Source of the DNA: Clitoria ternatea | Lineage: Eukaryota > Streptophyta > Magnoliopsida > Fabales > Fabaceae | Direction of reading: 5' to 3' | Assembly (NCBI GenBank): GCA_037962975.1 | Contig: CM075674.1 | Location: 83,592,501-83,656,500 of the forward strand | Length of the DNA stretch: 64,000 nt | Shown here: positions 11,930-21,276 of the stretch, one piece after another | How positions within the stretch are numbered: the stretch's first letter is position 1 | Layout: the number at the start of each line of letters is the position of its first letter | Position numbers and translations under genes: made by a program | The notes under the pieces: model-generated | What the model saw: the letters and a program-made list of their open reading frames with translations, nothing else | The model's database searches: none | What the model was told of the DNA's origin: nothing

Positions 11930-13300
11930 CTCAGAATGTTGAAATCCGACTCAGAATGTTAAAATCCGACTCAGAAATGCTGAATTCTGACACAAAATGA
12001 CCAAATCCGAGTGGGGTGACTGAGAAAGGACCAAATCCGAGTGGAATTACTCAGAATGGAGCAAATCCGAGTGGAATACTGCATAGTTGAAGGTAAATCT
12101 GAGTGGAATGGCTTAGAATGGAGCCTTTCCGAGTAGAACGTCTCAGAATGGAGCCTTTCCGAGTGGAACGACTCAGAATGGAGCATTGCCGAGTGGAAAG
12201 TTCCCTGTCAAAGCCATTCCGAGTGATAAATGGCTGAGGTTCAATGCTGAAATGGAATGAGACTCGGTTGGAGGAGATTCCGAGTTGAAGCTTCCCCGAC
12301 TGCGTCCATTCCGAGTGAAAAAGGGGACTGACGTTGAATAGATGCTGTCCAAAGCTATTCTCTGAGTGAAAGGCTTGCTGATTGAAGTAAATCCGAGTGG
12401 GAGCTTTCTGATTTACAACTAATCCGAGCAGAAGAAGCCACTGAATGAATAAGTGCTGAATAAGGAGGAATCCGAGTGGTTTCATTCGGAGAAGAAGGCA
12501 TTCTCAAGCGGCACAAGACATTTCCGAGTAGAAGTCTTATCAAGCAATGAAAGATCCGACTGGGAATGAATAACACTCGGGTAGACTCTCAAGTTTTACA
12601 CTAAGCCCGAGTGAGGTGTCTCCAAGGAAGACTTTCGAGTGAGTTGGGCTATATTTCCGAGCAAAGCAAGGCTCAGACATGAGAGGAAATTCAATCAGCC
12701 AGATTCGAGTAAAGACAACCGACTGGTTGATTGACGACTGAAGGCCATTCCGAGTAAAAAGCAAGAAGGCACTTCCGAGTGTATCATTTCAAGGAATGAA
12801 GGCTGACTGAAATATTTCAAAGCAAATCCGAGTGAATGTATCCAAATGAATTTGACCGAGTGAATTCCAAAGCAAAGTTTTAACCGAGTGGTTCAAATTC
12901 AGAGACAGCCGAGTGAAAATGATTGGGAACCGATTGAATAAATTCTGATCCTGAGTGAGTCTTCAATCAGTTCCGAATGAACTCCATGAACCTAAGCCGA
13001 GTGAATGGTTTCAGTCAGATCCGAGTCCCTCTTCAGTCAATTCCGAGCAACACAAGCAAATCCGAGCAAGGTTTCTCCGAGTGAAACAGTGAAAAAGAGA
13101 ACCTCTCGCTTGAGCGAACCTTTATCCGCTTGAGCGAGACGGTTTCCTTCAATAAACGCTTAAGCGACTGGTTTTCTTAAATACCGACCCCTCAACTCAA
13201 CACCGAGTGAAGATTTACTCGGTTTTATGTACGAACAGTACCATTTTCACTCGGTTTTGAGCACAAAAGGCACCCATTTTTCCACTCGGAATTTGCCCAG
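11930..13300. repeat. Dispersed CCGAGTG word array in U3
   Basis: More than 20 exact CCGAGT words, plus many one-base variants and inverted ACTCGG forms, occur at irregular 15-60 bp spacing over 1.3 kb. In the left part the period is near 30 bp (ACTCAGAATGGAGC followed by CCGAGTGGAACG). The same array is present in the 3' LTR at about 21.53-22.95 kb. Confidence 0.8.
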
Positions 13301-13439
13301 CTGAATAAATCCAAGCACCGAATTATTGGAAATATTAAAATAATGCAAATTGGCACAGCTGGAACTCACATGCACCGAAAGTTTCCTCCCACTTGTAATT
13401 ACAACGCATTTCTTAGCTGGATCCCCCCTTTCCATCGCC

Positions 13440-13447
13440 TATAAAAG
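13440..13447 (+). promoter_or_regulatory. TATA box of the 5' LTR
   Basis: TATAAAAG in the context CGCCTATAAAAGGAG is a strong plant TATA box. The pyrimidine-rich stretch and CATCAATCATC some 30 bases later would hold the transcript start. The 3' LTR has the same box at 23098-23105. Confidence 0.6.
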
Positions 13448-14551
13448 GAGAAGAAGTTGCAAGCATCCAGCATCAATCATCTCTTCCCATCAATTACCAT
13501 CAGCTTCATTCTATTTTCTTTTCTTTTCTTCGTTACTTTCTCTCTTTTTCTCTTTAGTTTTCTTCTTTTCCATTTTTCTTTCTTTGTTCGTTTTTCTTCT
13601 CTTTCTTTTTATTTTCTTTTCTTTCTTTTATTTTGTAAGAGTATGAGGGCTGTAAAAGTGAGAATTTAAATTTGTAATTGGTGGAGAAATTATTGCAACA
13701 AGGAATTATAGTGGTAAATTATTCTGAGCTTTTGGAGAAACCCGTAAGTCTTTATTTTTACCATGTCTTGTATGTTTTATTTTTCCATTATATATATGAA
13801 TTTGAATTATTTCATGAGTAGCTAAATTAATTATTTTGGGATAAAGGGGGTATGATAATATTTTATTGTTAATATTATTTTGACTTGGAATTAAATAAAT
13901 TTCTGTTTTCCATTTAGTTTAAAAAATGCTCAATGCTTTTAGTGATTCCTAACAAGAACCTAAATGATAAAACTGTATACTTGCGGGTATATTAGTAAGT
14001 TTAGGTAATAAATAGAATCGAGAGATTTATTTTTACCGGAAAGCTTTGAACTAAACCTAAGATTTTTGAAATGCTTTTTGTGACCTCGGTAAAACCGTGA
14101 AAGTAATCAAAATTCTTTTGAGGAAATAAAAGGGGTTTTCATAAAACGATAATGGGCCTTTCTGAGGATTAAGCAGCGCTTTCCATAGGTTAGGTACATT
14201 AATACGATTCCGAGAGGAACATATTAATTAGCTTTTGGAAAATTCGCCCTGGAAAACTTAATTTGATTCTTATTGATGAAAAGTTAAAATTCATTAACAT
14301 AAAATAGAGTCTTAATCCCCCGAAATTCCAAGATACTCTCAACTCTGATTTTTTAAGTGTCAAGTAAATTTTATTTTTGTATTCTGTGCAACTTAATTTT
14401 GTGTTTTATTTTATAAAAACCTTAAAAAACATCAATTGTGTGGATAATTAAATTTCAATAAGCTGGTACTTTGAACACAGTCCCTGTGGAGAACGATAAT
14501 CTTTTATATTACGCGACATAACCCGTGCGCTTGCGGGCCCTGTCAAGTTTT

Positions 14552-14569
14552 TGGCGCCGTTGCCGGGGA
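14552..14569 (+). other. Primer binding site, tRNA-Asp
   Basis: TGGCGCCGTTGCCGGGGA is complementary to the 3' end of plant tRNA-Asp(GTC) including CCA. It begins six bases after the LTR end. Athila/Calypso elements are known to use this primer. Confidence 0.9.
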
Positions 14570-14753
14570 CTGTTGTCCCTCAAATATCGGCAATATTAAA
14601 ATTCGATTAGATCATACTTGTTAATATTTTTATTGTTATTTTTATTTTTATTTTTATTTTCTTTGTAATTTTGTATTTTGTTCTATATTCTGTGTATCTG
14701 TTGTTGTTTTATTTTTGTAATTGTTTGTTTTATTTGTCATTTATTTTCTATTT

Positions 14754-16256
14754 ATGCGACGAAGCCGAAGTGTCGATCTAAACTTAGGATTTGACCCTGA
14801 GATAGAACGTACCCTTAGAGCTTTGAGAAAACAACAAAAACAACAAAAAGAACAAAAAGAAAAACAAATGGCAGACCAACACAGACCCTTAAGAGATTTT
14901 GCCGCTCCAAGCACTAATGGAAGAGGATCTAGCATCCTTAGACCCATAGTGGAGGCTAACAATTTTGAATTGAAGCCTTCACTACTCTCAATGGTTCAAC
15001 AGAACCAATTCGGAGGTTTAGCCTCTGAAGATCCAAACCTTCACCTTCAAATCTTTCTTGAATACTGTGACACCCTGAAGATGAACAGAGCCACCAATGA
15101 TGCCATTCGCTTAAGACTTTTCCCTTTCTCCTAAAGAGATAAAGCGAGAGCGTGGTTATACTCTCTTCCTGAAGGATCCATCACGACTTGGGAACAATTG
15201 TCCAGTGCTTTTATCAATAAATGGTACCCAAGGAACAAGACTGATGTGCTAAGAAAACAAATCATAAATTTTTCACAAAAAGATGATGAATCCTTATATA
15301 AAGCCTGGGAAAGATATAGAGAGATGTTGAGAGAATGTCCTCACCACGGGATAGAAAGGTGGTTGACAATCCATATTTTCTATAATGGACTAACTTCCAC
15401 ACAAAAGATCTCTTTAGATGCTGCAGCTGGAGGAGCCTTCATGAGTAAAAATGTTGATGAAGCTGAGAACCTGATCGAAGAAATAGCTCAAAACACTCAC
15501 CAATGGAACTCTGAGAGAGGATTACCTTCTAAAACACCAGGTAAGTACTCTGTTGATGCTCTTTCCTTACTTTCTGCCAAAGTTGAAGCATTAACATTAA
15601 AACTTGATAAAATAGGGTCAACAGGTGCTACTAATATTGTTTGTGAAGTTTGTGGTGTTTCAGGACATGGAGCTACAAATTGCCATTTAGCAATGACTCC
15701 TAATCAAGAACAAGAAATGCATCAGGTGGATGCTATTGGAAACTATGGTGGAAATTATCAAGGTAACTACAGACCTCCACAAGGTCCACCTGGCTTCCAA
15801 AATAGGCCACCTCAATTCCAAAGTAACTACAAACCTCAACAAGGAACCTATATTCCACAAAAATCAAAGTTAGAATCCTTGATGGAGACATTTGTAGCTA
15901 CTCAACTTAAACAAAATGATGAATTCTCTGATGCAATAAAAAACTTGGCTTCAAAAGTGGACTCTCTTGCCACTCACAACAAAATACTGGAAAATCAAAT
16001 TGCCCAACAAGCCTCCTATTCTCAAAGAGCACCAGGAACATTTCCTGGGAAACCAGAGGCTAGACCATCTAACCAAACCATGGCTGTCACTCTTAGGAGT
16101 GGTACTCAATACGATGGGCCAGTTGACAAGACAGCAAAGGAGGAAAAGAAAGTCGATGAATCTTCATCTCATCCAGTAATTGAAGAAGAGAAACCACAAA
16201 AAAAAAGGAGGAGGTTAAGCCATATCAACCTCCCATTCCATTTCCTTAGCGCTTAG
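14754..16256 (+). pseudogene. Gag of the Athila-type element, three lesions
   Basis: The ATG at 14754 gives MRRSRSVDLNLGF. The gag core follows: FGGLASEDPNLHLQIFLEYC before, and YSLPEGSITTWEQL after, an in-frame TAA at 15132-15134. A zinc knuckle (CEVCGVSGHGATNC) lies near 15645. A Gln/Pro/Asn-rich tail with NYQGN repeats ends at about 16190. A second lesion is a one-base frameshift in an A run near 16195-16206. A third is a stop (TAG) at about 16238-16240 in the restored frame, where the family has Gln. Gag packages the RNA; this copy cannot make it whole. Confidence 0.85.
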
Positions 16257-16267
16257 CCAAAGCAAAG

Positions 16268-17425
16268 TTGGACAAACAATTTGGTAAGTTTCTTGATGTT
16301 TTAAAGAAATTGTATATTAATATTCCTTTCACAGATGCTTTGCAGCAAATGCCCACATATGCAAAGTTCCTGAAGGACATTCTGTCCAACAAAAGAAGAC
16401 TGGAGGAAGATGGTACAGTTGCACTTACTGAAGAGTGCAGTGCTCTAATTCAAAAGAAACTTCCACCCAAGCTCCAAGATCCAGGTAGTTTCTCTATTCC
16501 TTGCATGATCGGTGACATGAATATAGATAAAGCATTGTGTGATTTAAGAGCGAGTGTGAGTTTAATGCCATTATCTGTTGCTGAAAAGTTAGGATTGGGT
16601 GAACTAAAACCTACTAGGATGTCTTTACAATTGGCTGATAGATCTGTAAAATATCCTGTAGGAATTTTAGAGGATGTTCCTATTAAGATAGGAAAAATTT
16701 TTATACCTGCTGACTTTGTTGTGCTTGAAATGGACGAAGATTCTTTGATTCCTATTATTTTAGGCAGACCATTTTTAGCAACTGCAGGTGCTGTGATCGA
16801 TGTCAAGAATGGTAAGTTGTCTCTAACTGTTGGAGACCAAAAGGTTGATTTTAACTTAAAAAATGTTTTAGAAAAACCTTATAATGATGTTTGCTGTACT
16901 GTGGATTTTGTCGAACAAGTGGTAAAGGAAGCAACCCTTCCTAATGACCCACTTGAAACTGTTTTCATGATTAAGCCGACAGAAACATCTGATTGCTCTG
17001 AGGCCCCACATGATACTGAGGTCATGTGCGACAAAGTGGTAAGCCCCAATGTGGAATTAAAACCTTTACCAGCTTCATTAAGGTATGAATTTCTTGGTCC
17101 TAATTCCACATATCCTGTGATTATCAATGCTGAATTGAATCCATGTGAAACTGAAAAACTTTTGAAACAACTTAGGTTGTATAGAAAGGTAATAGGTTAT
17201 ACAATGGATGATATCAAAGGGATTAGCCCTTCTCTTTGTATGCATAGGATTACTGTAGAAGATGAAAGTAGGCCTACAGTAGAACCACTTAGGAGATTAA
17301 ATCCTAAAATGCAAGAAGTGGTTAAAAAGGAAATTTTGAAATTGCTTGATGCTGGAGTCATATATCCTGTTGAGAGTAGTAAATGGGTAAGTCCTGTCCA
17401 TGTGGTGCCTAAAAAGGGGGAATAA
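16268..17425 (+). pseudogene. Aspartic protease and N-terminal RT of the Athila-type element
   Basis: The protease covers about 16500-16870: substrate-loop region, then CDLRASVSLMPLS, then IILGRPFLATAGAVID. The active site should read D-L-G but reads D-L-R, so even a translated enzyme would be inactive. The RT finger region begins near 17270 (PTVEPLRRLNPKMQEVVKKE) and reaches WVSPVHVVPKKG, where the frame breaks in a run of five G at about 17414-17418. The next frame continues the same protein from 17428, so this is a one-base indel. Gag-pro and pol are one reading unit in relatives. Confidence 0.85.
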
Positions 17426-17427
17426 CT

Positions 17428-19956
17428 GTGATTGAAAATGATAAACATAACTTGATTCCTACTAGGATTATCTCTGGTTGGCGTATGTTCATTGATTATA
17501 GGAAGTTAAATAGCGCCATGAAAAAATATCATTTTCCCCTCCCTTTTATTGATCAGATGCTTGAAAGACTTACAAAACACTCTTATTTCTGTTATTTGGA
17601 TGGGTATTCAGGTTTTCATCAAATTCCCATTCATCCATCTGATCAAGAAAAGACTACCTTTACTTACCCTTATGGGACTTATGCTTACAGACGTATGCCT
17701 TTTGGTTTATGTAATGCACCTGCGACTTTTCAAAGGTGTATGCAAGCAATTTTTTCTGATCTTATTGAAAATGTGATGGAAGTCTTTATGGATGATTTTT
17801 CAGTGCATGGTTTGGATTTTGATAATTGTTTAACAAATTTGTGCCAAGTCTTGCAGCGTTGTGAAGAAACCAATTTGGTTCTAAATTGGGAAAAATGTCA
17901 TTTTATGGTAAGAGAAGGCATAGTTCTTGGACACCTGGTGTCTGAGAGAGGTATAGAAGTTGATAAGGCTAAAATGGAAGTGATTGAAAAATTGCCTCCA
18001 CCCACAAATGTGAAAGGTATTCGGAGTTTTCTTGGACATGCAGGGTTTTATCGCAGGTTCATTAAAGATTTCTCCAAGATCACAAAGCCTCTTACAACTC
18101 TTCTGGGTAAGGATGTGCCTTTCAATTTTGATTCATCTTGTATGGAAGCTTTTTGTAGGATTAAGCAAGCTCTAATCTCTGCCCCCATCGTGCAACCACC
18201 TGATTGGAAACTCCCGTTTGAGTTGATGTGTGATGCGAGTGATTACGCAGTGGGGGCTGTGTTGGGGCAAAGAAAGGATAAAAAGCTCCATGTAATTCAT
18301 TATGCCAGCCGGACGCTAGATGATGCTCAGGTAAATTATGCCACAACTGAAAAAGAACTGTTAGCTATTGTCTTTGCTTTTGATAAATTTAGATCTTACT
18401 TGGTAGGTTCATATGTTACTGTTTACACTGACCACTCTGCCATTAAGTATCTATTGAATAAAAAGGAAGCAAAGCCTAGATTAATTAGGTGGATTCTAAT
18501 ATTGCAAGAATTTGACTTGGAAATTAAGGACAAGAAGGGTACCGAGAACTTGGTCGCTGACCACTTATCTAGGTTGACATCTGAAAAAGAAGAAACAGAT
18601 AATATTCCCATCAATGAATCTTTTCCAGATGAACAACTCTTGAATCTTAGTATCCAACGTGTTCCTTGGTATGCTGATTTTATAAATTTTCTTGCATGTG
18701 GTATCTTACCTCCTGATCTTAGCTTTCAGCAAAGGAAAAAGTTTTATGCAGATGTCAAGCATTATTATTGGGATGAACCACTCCTTTTCAAGCAATGTGC
18801 AGATGGTATGATTCAGAGATGTGTTTCACAAGATGATGTCCATGCTATCTTGGATCATTGCCATTCTCTTTCCTGTGGAGGGCACATGAGCACCTCCAAG
18901 ACAGCTGCTAAAATATTGCAAGCTGGGTTCTATTGGCTAAATATTTTTAAGGATGTACGTAAGTATGTTCTAACTTGTGATGCTTGCCAAAAAACAGGTA
19001 ACATTGGTAAGAGACAAGAAATGCCATTAAATACCATTTTAGAAGTTGAATTGTTTGATGTATGGGGTGTTGATTTTATGGGTCCCTTTCCCTCTTCTTT
19101 TGGAAATCAGTTCATATTAGTGGCAGTTGACTATGTGTCAAAATGGGTGAAAGCCATTGCTTCACCCCATTCCGATGCTAAAACTGTTATTAAACTTTTC
19201 AAGAAAATAATATTTCCAAGGTTTGGGGTCCCAAAATGTGTTATAAGTGATGGAGGGTCTCATTTTATTGAGAAAACTTTTCAGACCCTTCTAAAGAAAT
19301 ATGGAGTTAAGCATAAGGTTGCTACACCTTATCACCCACAAACTAGTGGACAAGTTGAGGTATCCAATCGGGAAATTAAAAATATTCTTCAAAAAGTGGT
19401 GAATACATCACGTAAGGATTGGTCTATTAAGTTAGATGATTCCTTATGGGCATATCGAACCGCATACAAAACTCCCATTGGAACCACACCTTTTAAGCTA
19501 GTATATGGGAAGCCCTGTCATTTACCTGTTGAGCTAGAATATAAATCTTTTTGGGCTGTTAAAACTCTTAACTTTGATCATAAGGCTGCAGGTGAACAAA
19601 GATTGTTGGAATTAAATAAGCTTGAAGAACTCCGTCTAGATGCATATAAAAATGCCAAAATTTATAAAGAAAAAACCAAACAATGGCATGATAGTCACAT
19701 CCAACGGAGAACATTTAATCCAGGTGATATAGTTTTACAGTTTAATTCCAGACTGAAGCTTTTTCCAGGTAAACTGAGATCCCGATGGTCGGGACCATTC
19801 AAGGTGACAAAAGTCTTTCCCTTTGGAGCTGTCAAACTATGGAGCGAGAAATCTGGTACATTTAGGGTAAATGGACAGAGAGTAAAGCACTATATGACAG
19901 GTCAACCAATACAACAAGTAAGTGACTTGGACTTGTTTGATACTCCTGATGAATAA
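17428..19956 (+). CDS. Pol of the Athila-type element: RT, RNase H, integrase (open frame, 5' broken)
   Basis: This is an 842-residue open frame. RT runs over residues 1-190 with LDGYSGFHQIP, RMPFGLCNAPATFQ and the catalytic F-M-D-D. RNase H covers about 260-390 (CDASDYAVGAVLGQ, TTEKELLAIVFA, TDHSAIKYLL, ADHLSRL). Integrase begins with an H-H-C-C zinc finger (GGHMSTSK then CDACQK). The D-D-E core has D in WGVDFMGPF, D in VISDGGSHF and E in SGQVEVSNREI. The C-terminal part includes FNPGDIVLQFNSRLK and RSRWSGPF. These are all the catalytic residues expected for Ty3 Pol. Its natural start is upstream in the preceding frame, so it is not translated as a free protein unless the frameshift is bypassed. 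Confidence 0.85.
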   Translation: MIENDKHNLIPTRIISGWRMFIDYRKLNSAMKKYHFPLPFIDQMLERLTKHSYFCYLDGYSGFHQIPIHPSDQEKTTFTYPYGTYAYRRMPFGLCNAPATFQRCMQAIFSDLIENVMEVFMDDFSVHGLDFDNCLTNLCQVLQRCEETNLVLNWEKCHFMVREGIVLGHLVSERGIEVDKAKMEVIEKLPPPTNVKGIRSFLGHAGFYRRFIKDFSKITKPLTTLLGKDVPFNFDSSCMEAFCRIKQALISAPIVQPPDWKLPFELMCDASDYAVGAVLGQRKDKKLHVIHYASRTLDDAQVNYATTEKELLAIVFAFDKFRSYLVGSYVTVYTDHSAIKYLLNKKEAKPRLIRWILILQEFDLEIKDKKGTENLVADHLSRLTSEKEETDNIPINESFPDEQLLNLSIQRVPWYADFINFLACGILPPDLSFQQRKKFYADVKHYYWDEPLLFKQCADGMIQRCVSQDDVHAILDHCHSLSCGGHMSTSKTAAKILQAGFYWLNIFKDVRKYVLTCDACQKTGNIGKRQEMPLNTILEVELFDVWGVDFMGPFPSSFGNQFILVAVDYVSKWVKAIASPHSDAKTVIKLFKKIIFPRFGVPKCVISDGGSHFIEKTFQTLLKKYGVKHKVATPYHPQTSGQVEVSNREIKNILQKVVNTSRKDWSIKLDDSLWAYRTAYKTPIGTTPFKLVYGKPCHLPVELEYKSFWAVKTLNFDHKAAGEQRLLELNKLEELRLDAYKNAKIYKEKTKQWHDSHIQRRTFNPGDIVLQFNSRLKLFPGKLRSRWSGPFKVTKVFPFGAVKLWSEKSGTFRVNGQRVKHYMTGQPIQQVSDLDLFDTPDE

Positions 19957-21276
19957 ATCCAAATGGTGAGAAGTCTGGCTGAAGACTTAAAACTTAGCAC
20001 TGATAGGGAGGTAACCCTATAAAAAGTTATTGTTTCATTTTAAGTTAAAAAAAAACCAACTATGTCAGATGCTGGTTTGGGGTTACTACAAGTAAGTTTT
20101 CTTATCCTTTTATCATCCATTTTAACATTGAGGACAATGTCAAATTCTGGTTTGGGGTGGTAGGTAAGAAAACTTAACTGTTTTGTTTACGTTGTGTGAT
20201 TATCATTTTATTATGCATGTGTGTTTTCCTTGATTTGTTTGTAATCTTGTAATTTACCATGATTGCATGATAAATTTACTTTGAACACAAGGCTAAAGTA
20301 TCTAAGGACCCCAAAATTTTGAGTAAAATTTTCAAAATTTGATTGTTTAAATACCAAATAAATGCTTAAATGAACCTTATGTGATTAAAATTTTCTTTGA
20401 AAAGACTTTCCATGGTTAGACTTGAGCCAAAATGGGTTATTTATCAAACAAATTTTCCAAACCCATATTTTCTTGATTGAGTGAATCTCATAGTCATTAA
20501 TATTCTAGAACTTGTTTTTCAACCGATTCAAAATGGTTTTTGATTATATGTCTTAGGATGATAAAGGCACAATTAGGTCTTATTCTTAAGCCTCAGAATT
20601 TTGCATAATTTGACCCCTAGTTGCCCCTTTTGAGCCTAAAAGTGAAAATTTTTCCTTGAAACCTTTCATTGACTGATATTCTCTTAATGGTGAAAAAGTT
20701 GAAAATTTAGTGGAGCAAAGAAATAAAAAAGGACTTAAGAAAAATATGGTATTGGATGCAAAGAAACGCAAGAAAAAGAAAAGAAAATCAAAAGGATGAT
20801 ATTGAATGAATTCCAAAAAAGTCCATAAAAGTTCAAAAATTTGCTCTGTTAAAATTTATGATGATAATTTGAATCATTCATGACTGTTAAAGCCCTTTTA
20901 TATTCCATTTTTCTTGAAATTCCTACCTTAACAATACAACCCAAGGCCACGTTACAACCTTTGAAAGACCTTTAGACTTTGACATATTTTCTATCTAAAT
21001 TATGGAGTCTCTGGTTTATTAACAAGCTTATGGTAATATTTTTTGACTATGATGATTTGAGAGATACACAAACCTTGAAACACTTGAGTGAAAATTGTGA
21101 GAAGAGTATCTCAAGTCTTGACATTGAAAATTGATTCACATAAGTAAATTGGCATTTGAATAAATCTTTTTCTTTGTTTCGGATTCCTTAGTTTATTATG
21201 CTAAGTGTTTTCTGTATTTTATCTTGTGAATATGGTGATTGCTTGAGGACAAGCAATGTTTTGGTTTGGGGTATTT
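19957..21276 (+). other. Non-coding 3' segment of the Athila-type element with polypurine tract
   Basis: No reading frame resembling an envelope or other protein is seen in these 1.3 kb. The phrase GGTTTGGGGT, which just precedes the 3' LTR (21264-21273) and is the likely polypurine primer for plus-strand synthesis, occurs twice more near 20075 and 20151, where CTGGTTTGGGGT is repeated within an 80-bp direct repeat. Confidence 0.7.

Larger units (their letters stand above)
11683..14545 (+). repeat. 5' LTR of the Athila-type element (2863 bp)
   Basis: It runs from TGATAGGTGC to GCCCTGTCA. U3 (about 11.9-13.3 kb) is filled with the dispersed word CCGAGTG and relatives. Palindromic TCGCTTGAGCGA-type words lie near 13108-13155. 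A TATA box is at 13440-13447, followed by a pyrimidine-rich R-U5. Compared with the 3' LTR it lacks a 25-bp and a 38-bp segment, both at short repeats, so these are probably deletions in this copy. Short Ser/Glu/His-rich reading frames here come from the repeat and are not genes. Confidence 0.92.

Noticed and set aside
11971..12486. Open frames encoding SER/HSE-rich repeats (HSERLHSETFYSERLHS) on the minus strand, again at 21586-22169
   Set aside because: They are translations of the CCGAGTGGA repeat in the LTR, with no start context or homology. The two LTR copies vary in length and frame.
13350..13669. Phe/Ser/Leu-rich membrane-like frames, again at 23008-23327 and 63279-63631
   Set aside because: They come from pyrimidine-rich leader or microsatellite DNA; low complexity only.
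19957..21276. Envelope-like gene of the Athila-type element
   Set aside because: No frame longer than about 76 codons and no signal or membrane segment in the right orientation; this copy lacks it.
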